A stretch of 64,000 nucleotides of DNA from Actinomadura opuntiae. GTDB lineage: Bacteria > Actinomycetota > Actinomycetes > Streptosporangiales > Streptosporangiaceae. The DNA is taken from positions 20,278 to 84,277 of the forward strand of contig NZ_JASNWF010000033.1 of NCBI RefSeq assembly GCF_030283205.1, written 5' to 3'. Under the pieces are notes generated by a model. The model worked only from the letters and a program-made list of their open reading frames with translations, had not been told where the DNA came from and did not search any database. The position numbers and the translations under genes were made by a program. Positions 16,852 through 24,903 of this stretch are shown one piece after another. Within the stretch, counting starts at the first letter, position 1. Each line of letters begins with the position of its first letter.

Positions 16852-18111
16852 TCAGCCCTGGCCGGGGTCCGGAGCGGGGTTGGACGTGGGGCTCGGCGCC
16901 GGGGTGCCGGGGTCGTCGGTCGCCGGAGGCGTGGACGGCGGCGTCGTGGGCTCGGTCGAACCGTCGTCGGGCGGGGTCGTCGGGTCGGGGTTTCCGGTGT
17001 CCGGGGGAGTGGTCGGCGTGTCGGAGTCGGGCGGCGTGGACGGCGCCGGCTTCTCCGGCTTCGCCGGGCTGCCGGTGCCCGGGTCGGAGCCGCGCGCGGG
17101 CGTGGAGTGCTCCGGGGACGTCGCCGGCGCGGACGTCGCGCCGGGAGTGCCCGGCGCGGTGCCGTAGCCGGGGCTGCCCGGCGCGGGCTGCGGCTGGCCG
17201 TCGAACGCGCCGGTCACCGGGTTCTTGGACGGGTCGGGCTTCCCCCCGGTTGACCGCTCGGAGCCGGTGAGGCCGGCCGGCGGCGGCGTCTCGCCGACCT
17301 TGGTCGTCTTGGCGGACGCGGGGTCGGTGCGTCCGCTGCCCGCCGTGGGGACCAGCGAGGCGGCGTTGCCGCCCTTCGCGGTCGGCCAGGACGTCAGCAG
17401 CCCGATGACGGCGGCGGCGGACGCGGCGACGCCCGCGACGGCGCCGAGGCCCTTGGACCAGACGCCGCGCTTGGCGCGCGACGTGCGGTCGGGCTCGCCG
17501 ATGACGACGAGCGGGGTCGGGGCGACGACGCTCGGCAGCGGCCGCGTCGCCTCCTCCTCGCACGCGGCGAGGACCTGCGCCCGCAGCCAGTCCGGCGCGT
17601 GCGCCGGGGCGCGCTTGGCGAGCAGTTGCGGCAGCCGGCCCTTCTCGAACGCGGCGATGAGCTCGAGCTGCGGCTCGGTCGTGCCGCGCATCAGCGTGTC
17701 GAGGACGGCGCGCTCCAGCCGGGTCCGGGCGGCGTTCAGCAACTGGCCGACGGTGTCGGGCGCGAGGCCGAGGACGCGGGCGATCTCGTGGGTCTCCAGC
17801 CACTCGCCGGCCCACAGCAGCAGGACCTCGCGGTGGTCGGCGCGCAGGCCGCCGGCGGCGCGCACCAGCGGGTCGGGGTCGGCGAACAGCAGGCCTCCGG
17901 CCGGGGCGGCGAAGGCGCCGCGCTCGGCGCAGGCCGTCCGGGACAGCGAGTACAGCCAGAGCACGCTGTCGCCGCGCGGCGGCTGGTGGACCGCCGCGGC
18001 GAAGGTGTCGCCGACCGCCGCCGCCGCGAGCTGGTCGCCGACGAGCGACCAGCAGTAGGCGTACAGGCGGGCGGCGTGCGCGTCGTAGAGCGAGCTCAGG
18101 TCGCCGCGCAT
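16852..18111 (-). CDS. Sigma-factor-like protein fused to membrane anchor and Pro/Thr-rich tail
   Basis: 419 residues. The N-terminal ~140 residues follow ECF sigma organisation (LYDAHAARLYAYCWSLVG for region 2, and a region 4 helix-turn-helix ETHEIARVLGLAPDTVGQLL). A middle segment includes a run of acidic/Cys residues (ACEEEATR). A single membrane helix at ~221-242 (GAVAGVAASAAAVIGLLTSW) is followed by ~175 residues of Pro/Thr/Ser/Asp repeats, probably outside the cell. Sigma and anti-sigma-like parts are thus on one chain. Divergent from egtA. Start ATG 18111; whether it still binds RNA polymerase cannot be told. Confidence 0.8.
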   Translation of the reverse strand: MRGDLSSLYDAHAARLYAYCWSLVGDQLAAAAVGDTFAAAVHQPPRGDSVLWLYSLSRTACAERGAFAAPAGGLLFADPDPLVRAAGGLRADHREVLLLWAGEWLETHEIARVLGLAPDTVGQLLNAARTRLERAVLDTLMRGTTEPQLELIAAFEKGRLPQLLAKRAPAHAPDWLRAQVLAACEEEATRPLPSVVAPTPLVVIGEPDRTSRAKRGVWSKGLGAVAGVAASAAAVIGLLTSWPTAKGGNAASLVPTAGSGRTDPASAKTTKVGETPPPAGLTGSERSTGGKPDPSKNPVTGAFDGQPQPAPGSPGYGTAPGTPGATSAPATSPEHSTPARGSDPGTGSPAKPEKPAPSTPPDSDTPTTPPDTGNPDPTTPPDDGSTEPTTPPSTPPATDDPGTPAPSPTSNPAPDPGQG

Positions 18112-18218
18112 ATGACCTCCCGGTCGTGTCCGCTGCTGGCACCGGCCTGCCCGTATCGGCGCATACCGGTCGGTAGCGGGACTCTAGCGCCTGGGGTCAA
18201 CCGGTGAGAAGCCGGGGA

Positions 18219-18299
18219 GTGAACATCGTGTCGAATAGTACGGAAAGTAATCGGTTCGGTGGCAGACGGTCATGTTCACCCAGATTTAAGGAAGTTCAC
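18219..18299. promoter_or_regulatory. egtA upstream region with GTGAAC/GTTCAC half-sites
   Basis: GTGAACAT (18219-18226) and its exact complement ATGTTCAC (18272-18279) are 45 bases apart, with a further GTTCAC near 18294. This relatively AT-rich stretch lies before egtA and divergent from the sigma-like gene. A regulator site or paired promoter elements are possible; nothing is proven. Confidence 0.35.
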
Positions 18300-18373
18300 G
18301 AAAATTCGCGGATTCCTGATCCGGTTCAGCAGGGAAGGATTCGAACTCGTGATCGAGTTTTTCGGGAGGCCGC

Positions 18374-19624
18374 GTGCCAGGACTCACTGAGGACGACGTC
18401 TACCAGCACATATACGGCGTCTGCTTCAAGACCGGCCCGCCCGGGACGGTCGGCGCGGAGACCGAGTGGTTCGTCGTCGACGGCCGCGACGCGACCGCGC
18501 ACGTGCCCGCGCGGCGGGTGCGGATGCTCGTCGACGAGGCCGGGCCGCCGCCCGGCGGGAGCACCGTCACCTACGAGCCGGGCGGGCAGCTCGAACTGAG
18601 CTCCGCGCCGTACCCGGGGCTCTCCGCCCTGCATTCGGCGCTCGCCGGGGACATCGCGCATGTGCGGGACGCGCTCGCCCCGGCCGGGCTGGACCTGGTC
18701 GGGCACGGCGTCGACCCGGTCCGCAGGCCCCGCTTCCAGGCCGAGCACCCCCGCTACGGGTGCATGCGCGACTACTTCAGCGCGGGCGGGTTCGCCGACG
18801 CGGGCATGGCGATGATGTGCTCGACCGCGTCCGTGCAGGTCTGCCTGGACATCGGCGCCGACCGCGCCGACGCGGCCCGCCGCTGGCGGCTGACGCACGC
18901 GCTCGGGCCGCTGCTGGTCGCCGCGTTCGCCAACTCGCCGCTGCACGCCGGCCGCCGCACCGGGCTGCGCTCGTCCCGGCAGGCCATCTGGACCGAGCTG
19001 GACCCGTGCCGCACCCTGCCGGTGCTGCGCGACGGCGCGGACGGCGACCCCGCCGAGGCGTGGACGCGGTACGCGCTGGACGCGCGGGTCATGCTGGTCA
19101 AGACCGCGTCCGGCGCCTGGGTGTCCGACCCCGGCATGTCGTTCCGGGAGTGGGTGGCCAAGGGCGAGCCGGGCGCCCGGGACCTGGACTACCACCTGTC
19201 CACGCTGTTCCCGCCGGTCCGGCCGCGCGGCTGGCTGGAACTGCGGATGATCGACGCGCTGCCGGACCGGTACTGGCCGGTGCCCGTCGCCGTCGCGACC
19301 GCGCTGCTGGACGATCCGGCCGCCTCGCGCGTCGCCGAGGAGGCGGCGGAGCCGGTGGCGCGCCGGTGGGCGGAGGCGGCCCGCGCCGGGCTCGCCGACG
19401 CGCCGCTCGCCGCCGCCGCGCGCACCTGCTTCACCGCCGCGCTGGACGCGCTGCCCCGGCTGGGCGCGGCCGGGCTCGTCCCGCTGGTGGAGGAGTACGC
19501 GCGCCGCTACGTCGAGCGGGGCCGCACCCCCGCCGACGACGGCCCGGCCCGTCCCGCGCGCGCCGGTTCCGCCGGCGACGCTCCCACCACGATGTCCGAG
19601 GAGGACCTGACATGGCACCGCTGA
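18374..19624 (+). CDS. egtA: Glutamate-cysteine ligase EgtA
   Basis: 416 residues. EgtA makes gamma-glutamylcysteine, the sulphur donor for ergothioneine. The GCS2-type fold is recognisable from VGAETEWFVVDGRD, YEPGGQLELSSAPYPGL and RGWLELRMIDALPDRYWPVPVAV. Start is GTG 18374, preceded by CGGGAGG. The 3' end overlaps egtB by 13 bases. First gene of an egtABCD operon transcribed away from the sigma-like membrane protein. The C-terminal ~25 residues are Ala/Pro-rich and not conserved. Confidence 0.92.
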   Translation: MPGLTEDDVYQHIYGVCFKTGPPGTVGAETEWFVVDGRDATAHVPARRVRMLVDEAGPPPGGSTVTYEPGGQLELSSAPYPGLSALHSALAGDIAHVRDALAPAGLDLVGHGVDPVRRPRFQAEHPRYGCMRDYFSAGGFADAGMAMMCSTASVQVCLDIGADRADAARRWRLTHALGPLLVAAFANSPLHAGRRTGLRSSRQAIWTELDPCRTLPVLRDGADGDPAEAWTRYALDARVMLVKTASGAWVSDPGMSFREWVAKGEPGARDLDYHLSTLFPPVRPRGWLELRMIDALPDRYWPVPVAVATALLDDPAASRVAEEAAEPVARRWAEAARAGLADAPLAAAARTCFTAALDALPRLGAAGLVPLVEEYARRYVERGRTPADDGPARPARAGSAGDAPTTMSEEDLTWHR

Positions 19625-21009
19625 GCTCCCCGGGCTCGATCGCCGAGCACGACGAGGACGCCCTGAAGGACCTGATCGCCGGTGAACTCGGCAGGGTGCG
19701 CGACCGCAGCTTCGGCCTCACCACCGACGTCCTGGACGGGGACGGCCTCACCTCGCAGGTGTCGCCGCTGATGTCGCCGCTGGTCTGGGACCTGGCGCAC
19801 GTCGGCAACTACGAGGAACTGTGGCTGCTGCGGGCCGCCACGGGCGCGGAGCCGATGCGCCCGGAGATCGACACGCTGTACGACGCGTTCGAGCATCCCC
19901 GCGCCGAACGGCCCTCGCTGCCGCTGCTGTCGCCGGAGGAGGCGCGCGCCTACATCGGCACGGTGCGCGCCAAGGTGCTGGACGCGCTGCCGTCCGTGCG
20001 GTTCGACACGGCGGATCCGCTCACCTCGGGCGGATTCGTGTACGGGATGGTCGTCCAGCACGAGCACATGCACGACGAGACGATGCTGGCGACGCATCAG
20101 CTCCGCAAAGGCGCTCCCGCACTGCTCGACCCGCTGGCGGAACCCTTGCAGAAGCCCGCCGCCGCGTCCGGGTCCGACGAGGTGCTCATCCCTGCGGGGT
20201 CCTTTGAAATGGGCACATCGGACGACCCCTGGGCGTACGACAACGAGCGTCCCGTCCACAGGGTGGATCTGCCCGCGTACTACATCGACGTGGAGCCGGT
20301 CACCAACGCCGCCTACACCGCCTTCATGGAAGCGGGCGGATACGACGACCCGCGCTTGTGGACGCCCGCCGGATGGGAATGGCGCACCACCTCCGGTAAG
20401 CGCGCCCCCGCGTTCTGGTCGAAGGAAGCAGGACAGTGGGTGCGGCGCAGGTTCGGGCGCACAGAGCCGGTTCCGCCTAGCGAGCCCGTCCAGCACGTGT
20501 GCTGGTACGAGGCCGACGCCTACGCGCGATGGGCGGGCAAGCGCCTCCCCACCGAAGCCGAATGGGAGAAGGCCGCGCGCTGGGACCCGGCCACGCAGCA
20601 CTCCCGCAAGTTCCCCTGGGGCGACGTCTACGAGGAGGGCCGCGCCAACCTCGGGCAGCGGACGCTACGCCCGGCCGAGGCCGGCTCCTATCCGTCCGGC
20701 GCGTCCGCCTATGGAGTCAGGCAGCTCATCGGCGACGTGTGGGAGTGGACGTCGTCGGACTTCCACGGCTACCCGGGCTTCCGCTCGTTCCCCTACAAGG
20801 AGTACTCCGAAGTGTTCTTCGGCCCCGACTACAAGGTGCTGCGCGGCGGTTCGTGGGCGACGCACCCGCTCGCCATCCGCGGCTCCTTCCGCAACTGGGA
20901 CTACCCGATCCGGCGGCAGATCTTCTCCGGCTTCCGCTGCGCGCGTTCCGCGGTTGCCGGAGGGCGTGGGGGGTCCTCCCCCCACAAGGCGCATGTGGGT
21001 GAGGCCTGA
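19612..21009 (+). CDS. egtB: Ergothioneine synthase EgtB (non-haem iron sulfoxide synthase)
   Basis: 465 residues. Joins gamma-glutamylcysteine to hercynine with O2. N-terminal DinB-like domain supplies the iron ligands: a His in DLAHVGNYEE and the HxxxHxE motif in QHEHMHDE. The C-terminal FGE-sulfatase domain runs from IPAGSFEMGT to LRGGSWATHP and FSGFRCARS. The start at ATG 19612 (GGAGGACC upstream) overlaps egtA. The last ~18 residues (AGGRGGSSPHKAHVGEA) come from a G/C palindrome resembling the one at 4056, so the tail is probably acquired. EgtC follows at once. Confidence 0.93.
   Translation: MAPLSSPGSIAEHDEDALKDLIAGELGRVRDRSFGLTTDVLDGDGLTSQVSPLMSPLVWDLAHVGNYEELWLLRAATGAEPMRPEIDTLYDAFEHPRAERPSLPLLSPEEARAYIGTVRAKVLDALPSVRFDTADPLTSGGFVYGMVVQHEHMHDETMLATHQLRKGAPALLDPLAEPLQKPAAASGSDEVLIPAGSFEMGTSDDPWAYDNERPVHRVDLPAYYIDVEPVTNAAYTAFMEAGGYDDPRLWTPAGWEWRTTSGKRAPAFWSKEAGQWVRRRFGRTEPVPPSEPVQHVCWYEADAYARWAGKRLPTEAEWEKAARWDPATQHSRKFPWGDVYEEGRANLGQRTLRPAEAGSYPSGASAYGVRQLIGDVWEWTSSDFHGYPGFRSFPYKEYSEVFFGPDYKVLRGGSWATHPLAIRGSFRNWDYPIRRQIFSGFRCARSAVAGGRGGSSPHKAHVGEA
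20967..20984. repeat. REP-like palindrome inside the egtB 3' end
   Basis: TGGGGGG, TCCT loop, CCCCCCA. It matches the core pattern of the palindrome at 4056-4075 (GGGGGTCnTCCCCC) and is translated as the last unconserved residues of EgtB. Confidence 0.55.
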
Positions 21010-21744
21010 GTGTGCCGCCATCTCGGATACCTCGGCACCGAGCGGACCCTGCATTCGCTCATCTACGAGGGCGAGCACTCCCTTGAGCACCAGGCGTACG
21101 CGCCGCGCATGACGCAGGGGAACCTGCTGAACGCCGACGGGTACGGCGCCGGCTGGTACTCCGGCGGCGCCGCCGTCCGGTTCCGCCGGGCCCAGCCGCT
21201 CTGGACCGACCAGTCGTTCCGCGAGATCGCCGGGACCGTCCGCGCGTCCTGCGCCGTCGCGGCGATCCGCTCGGCGACCGTCGGGTTCCCGGTGGACGAG
21301 TCGTGCGCGCAGCCGTTCCGCGAGGGCCCCTGGCTGTTCAGCCACAACGGCAAGGTCGAGGGGTTCGCCGGCGTCGAGGCCAAGCTGCGCGAGCTCGCCG
21401 GGGACCTCGCGGGCGTCCCGGACGCCCGCGCCCCGCTCGACTCGGCGCCGCTGTTCGCCATCGCCGTGCGGCACTGGCGCGACGGCGCGTCCCTCGGCGA
21501 GGGCCTGGCCGCCGTCGTCGCGGCCGTCACCGGCCTCACCGGCGGCCGCTACAACCTGCTCGCCTCCGACGGGACGGCCCTGGCCGCCACCACCTGGGGC
21601 GACTCCCTGTTCGTCCGCGAGGACGGGGACGCGATCCGGGTCGTCTCCGAACCGCTGGACGGGCGCCCCGGCTGGCGGCCCGTCCCGGACCGCTCGCTCG
21701 TCACCGCCGGACCCGGTTCCGGCGTCCGTATCGACTCCCTTTGA
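21010..21744 (+). CDS. egtC: Gamma-glutamyl-hercynylcysteine sulfoxide hydrolase EgtC
   Basis: 244 residues, Ntn-type class II glutamine amidotransferase fold. It removes the glutamyl group from the EgtB product. The mature N-terminal nucleophile is Cys2 (MCRHLGYLG), and LFSHNGKVEGF and GRYNLLASDG are typical of the family. Start GTG 21010 directly follows the egtB stop codon, with GTGAGGCCTGA as leader. Confidence 0.93.
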   Translation: MCRHLGYLGTERTLHSLIYEGEHSLEHQAYAPRMTQGNLLNADGYGAGWYSGGAAVRFRRAQPLWTDQSFREIAGTVRASCAVAAIRSATVGFPVDESCAQPFREGPWLFSHNGKVEGFAGVEAKLRELAGDLAGVPDARAPLDSAPLFAIAVRHWRDGASLGEGLAAVVAAVTGLTGGRYNLLASDGTALAATTWGDSLFVREDGDAIRVVSEPLDGRPGWRPVPDRSLVTAGPGSGVRIDSL

Positions 21745-21769
21745 CATGGACCCGCTGTAGGAGGACCAC

Positions 21770-22726
21770 GTGGACCGGTTCCTGACCGCCGACGACCTCG
21801 CCAAGACGCTCCGCCAGGACGTCCGGGAGGGGCTCACCGGCACGCCGAAGACCCTGCCGCCCAAGTGGTTCTACGACGAGCGCGGCAGCGCGCTCTTCGA
21901 GGAGATCACCAAGCTGGAGGAGTACTACCCGACCCGCCGCGAGCGCGAGATCCTCGTCGCCCGCGCCCCCGAGATCGCCGCGATCACCGGCGCCCGCACG
22001 CTGCTGGAGCTGGGCGCCGGGTCGGGGGAGAAGACCCGGCTGCTGCTCGACGCCCTCGCCGGGACGCTGCGCTCCTACGTCCCGGTGGACGTCAGCGGCG
22101 ACTTCCTGGAGGAGGCCGCGGCCGGGATCGCCGCCGACCATCCCGGCCTGACCGTCCGGACGGTCGTCGCCGACTACGAGCAGCACCTGCACCTGCTGCC
22201 GGCGGGGGAGCGGCGGCTGATCGCCTTCCTCGGCGGGACGATCGGCAACATGCCGCCCGCCGCCCGCATCGGGTTCCTCGGCGGCCTGCGCGCCACCATG
22301 TCCGAGGGCGACTACCTGCTGCTCGGCGCCGACCTCGTCAAGGACACCGGACGGCTCGTCCGCGCCTACGACGACGCGGCCGGCGTGACCGCCGAGTTCA
22401 ACAGGAACGTCCTGCACGTCATCAACCGGGAGCTGGACGCCGACTTCGTCCCGGACGCGTTCGAGCACGTCGCGGCCTGGGACGACACCGACGAGTGGAT
22501 CGAGATGCGGCTGCGGTCCACCCGCGACCAGGACGTCCGCGTCGGCGGCCTCGACCTGGAGGTGTCGTTCGCCGCAGGCGAGGAGATGCGCACCGAGATC
22601 TCCTCCAAGTTCCGCCGCGAGCGCCTCGAGACCGAACTGGGCGCCGCCGGGCTGGAACTCGCCGAGTTCTGGACCGACGAGGCCGGCGACTTCTCCCTCT
22701 CCCTAGCCCGCCCCGCCGCAGCCTGA
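21770..22726 (+). CDS. egtD: Histidine N-alpha-methyltransferase EgtD
   Basis: 318 residues. Trimethylates histidine to hercynine, the first committed step. SAM-binding motif LLELGAGSGEKTRLLLDAL, preceded by the family signature PPKWFYDERGSALFEEITKL and EYYPTRREREIL; the C-terminus (RSTRDQDVRVGGL, then MRTEISSKF) fits too. GTG 21770 follows GGAGGACC. Last gene of the operon; no egtE (PLP lyase) follows, so the final C-S lyase step must be encoded elsewhere or by a non-specific enzyme. Confidence 0.94.
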   Translation: MDRFLTADDLAKTLRQDVREGLTGTPKTLPPKWFYDERGSALFEEITKLEEYYPTRREREILVARAPEIAAITGARTLLELGAGSGEKTRLLLDALAGTLRSYVPVDVSGDFLEEAAAGIAADHPGLTVRTVVADYEQHLHLLPAGERRLIAFLGGTIGNMPPAARIGFLGGLRATMSEGDYLLLGADLVKDTGRLVRAYDDAAGVTAEFNRNVLHVINRELDADFVPDAFEHVAAWDDTDEWIEMRLRSTRDQDVRVGGLDLEVSFAAGEEMRTEISSKFRRERLETELGAAGLELAEFWTDEAGDFSLSLARPAAA

Positions 22727-22738
22727 ACGCACGTTCAT

Positions 22739-22788
22739 TTGCGGCGAGTCGTCGTTATGCGCGCCGCCATAACGACGACTCGCCGCAA
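22739..22788. terminator. Perfect 21-bp inverted repeat, bidirectional terminator
   Basis: Arms 22739-22759 and 22768-22788 are fully complementary (start TTGCGGCGAGTCGTCG), with an 8-base loop CGCGCCGC. It lies between the converging egtD and SGNH hydrolase genes. Its length and perfection are unusual even for a terminator. Confidence 0.75.
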
Positions 22789-22808
22789 CTCGACGACGCG
22801 GGCGGTGG

Positions 22809-23597
22809 TCAGGGGGCCTTGCGGAGGGGGCGGGCCAGGCCGAGGCGCCTGAGGTCGGCGGCGAGGCGGGTCGCCACATAGCGGTGGCCCGCCTCGTCGG
22901 GGTGCGTCCCGTCCCGCTTGATGTACTGCGGGGCGTTGCCCTGGTGGGTCAGCCGGTTCCCGGTGATCCACCGCTCCGCGAGCGGGTCGACGAACGGGAG
23001 CGACATCTGCGTGGCCAGGTTCCGCAGCGCGTTGCGGACGGCCAGCTCGTTGGGCGGCGGCGTGTCGTTGCCCCACAGCGGGCCCATCAGCACGATGTGC
23101 GTGCCTGGCCAGCGCTGCCTCGCCCGCTCCAGCAGCGCCCGCGCCGCCGCGGCGACGCGCGGCGCCGGCACCCGCCAGTCGTTGTGGCCGCCCGAGACGA
23201 CCAGCAGGTCGGGCGCGGGCCGCCAGCCGAGCTGGCTCTCGAACAGCTGCAGGAACGCCTGCCCGCCGACCGTCTTGACGAAGCCGGTCCCGGCGCGTCC
23301 CTCCACGACGACCTGCCAGCCCATCAGCCGCCCGGTCGCCGACGCGTAGGTCTCCTCGGGCTGGACGCCCCGGTCGCCGACCGTGTAGCTGTCGCCGAGG
23401 AAGAACACCACCGGCGGGCGGGCCGCCTTCCCCGGGCCCGCCTTCCCGGGGGCCCGCTGCGGGGCGGGGCCGTCCGCCCGGGCCGTCCGGTGCCCGGCTC
23501 CGCTGACGCCGCCGCAGCCCGCCAGCAGGGGCAGGCCGAGCAGGCCCAGGCACAGCAGGAGGGTCGCCGCGCCGCGTCGGGCGCGGCGAGATGTCAT
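22809..23597 (-). CDS. SGNH/GDSL hydrolase lipoprotein
   Basis: 262 residues. Signal peptide with lipobox (LLGLPLLAGCGG; acylated Cys at about residue 28), so it is anchored on the outside of the membrane. Catalytic Ser is in FLGDSYTVGD, the oxyanion residues in SGGHNDW, and the Asp-His pair in DGTHPDEAGH. Substrate unknown: family members deacylate polysaccharides, lipids or cell-wall acetyl groups. Start ATG 23597; further upstream sequence is not a signal peptide. The adjacent, divergent acyltransferase 3 suggests opposing or coupled O-acyl modification of surface glycans. Confidence 0.82.
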   Translation of the reverse strand: MTSRRARRGAATLLLCLGLLGLPLLAGCGGVSGAGHRTARADGPAPQRAPGKAGPGKAARPPVVFFLGDSYTVGDRGVQPEETYASATGRLMGWQVVVEGRAGTGFVKTVGGQAFLQLFESQLGWRPAPDLLVVSGGHNDWRVPAPRVAAAARALLERARQRWPGTHIVLMGPLWGNDTPPPNELAVRNALRNLATQMSLPFVDPLAERWITGNRLTHQGNAPQYIKRDGTHPDEAGHRYVATRLAADLRRLGLARPLRKAP

Positions 23598-23756
23598 GGA
23601 GGACCACCAAATGTTGGGGAAGATGCATCGGTATCTTACTGATCCCCTCCTTCCGCACGGGCCCATCTGAGCGCAATCCCCCGCCTACACTCGCCGTTCA
23701 CCCCGTCCTCACGCCGCGTCCGGCGCCGCGCAACCCGTCCCCGAGAGGGTTCCGCG

Positions 23757-24869
23757 GTGACCCGACACCCGCGGCTGCGCGAACTCGACCTGCTCCGCTT
23801 CCTGGCGGCGACGGCGGTCGTCCTGTACCACTTCACCGGGTTCGGCGGAGCGGGACCGTGGCCGGAGCACGCGCGCGAGATGTTCCCCGGGCTCGGCGTG
23901 GTCACCCGGTACGGCTACCTCGGCGTCGACCTGTTCTTCGTGATCAGCGGGTTCGTGATCCTGATGAGCGCGTGGGGGCGCTCGCCCGGCGAGTTCGGCG
24001 TCTCCCGGCTGGTGCGGCTGATGCCCGCGTACTGGGCGAGCGTGCTGCTCGGCGCGGTCGTGTACGCGGTGTTCCGGCAGGGCCACGGCGTCCCGGGGCT
24101 GGTGGTGCCGAACCTGACGATGCTCCAGGGCGGGCTGGGCGTGGAGAACGTCGACGCCGTCTACTGGACGCTCTGGGTGGAGATGCACTTCTACGTGCTG
24201 GCGGCGGTGCTCGCCGGGGTCGGGATCACCTACCGCTCCTGCCTGATCTTCATGGCGGCGTGGACCTTCGGCGGCGTCTTCGCCGACGAGGCCGGCAGCG
24301 ACCTGCTCCAGATCATGCTGGTGCCGACGTGGAGCCCCTACTTCATCGCCGGAATGGCGCTGTTCCTGATCCATCGGTTCGGGCCGACGCTGCTGCTGTG
24401 GGGCTACGTCGCGGTCTCCTACCTGCTGGCGCTGCACTGGGGCGCCTGGCGCGCCGGGACCGCCTTCAAGGGCGCGGACGACCGGGTCGTCGAGGTCGCC
24501 GTCACCGCGATCTTCCTGGTGATGATCCTCGTCGCGACGGGCCGGCTGGGGTGGGTGCGGTGGCGCGGGCTGACCGTCCTCGGGGCGCTGACGTACCCGC
24601 TGTACCTCGTCCATTCGCAGCTCGCGCTCCCGCTGCTGGACGCCGTGTATCCGGGGCTGAACCGGTGGGCCGCCCTCGCGGTCGTGATCGCGGCGTCGCT
24701 GGCGCTCGCCTACGCCGTGCATCGCTGGGTGGAACGGCCCGGCGCGGCATGGATGCGCGCGCAGTTGCTGGCCTCCCTGGAGCCGATACGGGGCCGCAAG
24801 CCCGTCCCCGCCGAAGAGGTGCCCGCCCCGCGCGCCCCCGAGCCGGAGCCGGAACTGGTCTCGCGCTGA
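23757..24869 (+). CDS. Acyltransferase 3 family membrane protein
   Basis: 370 residues, about ten membrane helices. Opens with RELDLLRFLAATAVVLYHFTGFGG, whose His is the family's conserved active-site residue, followed by YGYLGVDLFFVISGFVILMS with the R-x10-H region. These proteins transfer acyl groups to exported glycans, antibiotics or peptidoglycan. GTG 23757 is preceded by GAGAGGG. The last ~50 residues are cytoplasmic and Pro/Glu-rich. The divergent neighbour is an extracytoplasmic SGNH hydrolase, a common companion activity. Confidence 0.88.
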   Translation: MTRHPRLRELDLLRFLAATAVVLYHFTGFGGAGPWPEHAREMFPGLGVVTRYGYLGVDLFFVISGFVILMSAWGRSPGEFGVSRLVRLMPAYWASVLLGAVVYAVFRQGHGVPGLVVPNLTMLQGGLGVENVDAVYWTLWVEMHFYVLAAVLAGVGITYRSCLIFMAAWTFGGVFADEAGSDLLQIMLVPTWSPYFIAGMALFLIHRFGPTLLLWGYVAVSYLLALHWGAWRAGTAFKGADDRVVEVAVTAIFLVMILVATGRLGWVRWRGLTVLGALTYPLYLVHSQLALPLLDAVYPGLNRWAALAVVIAASLALAYAVHRWVERPGAAWMRAQLLASLEPIRGRKPVPAEEVPAPRAPEPEPELVSR

Positions 24870-24903
24870 CCGTCCGGCTTGCACGCCCTTATGTTGGTCG
24901 GTC

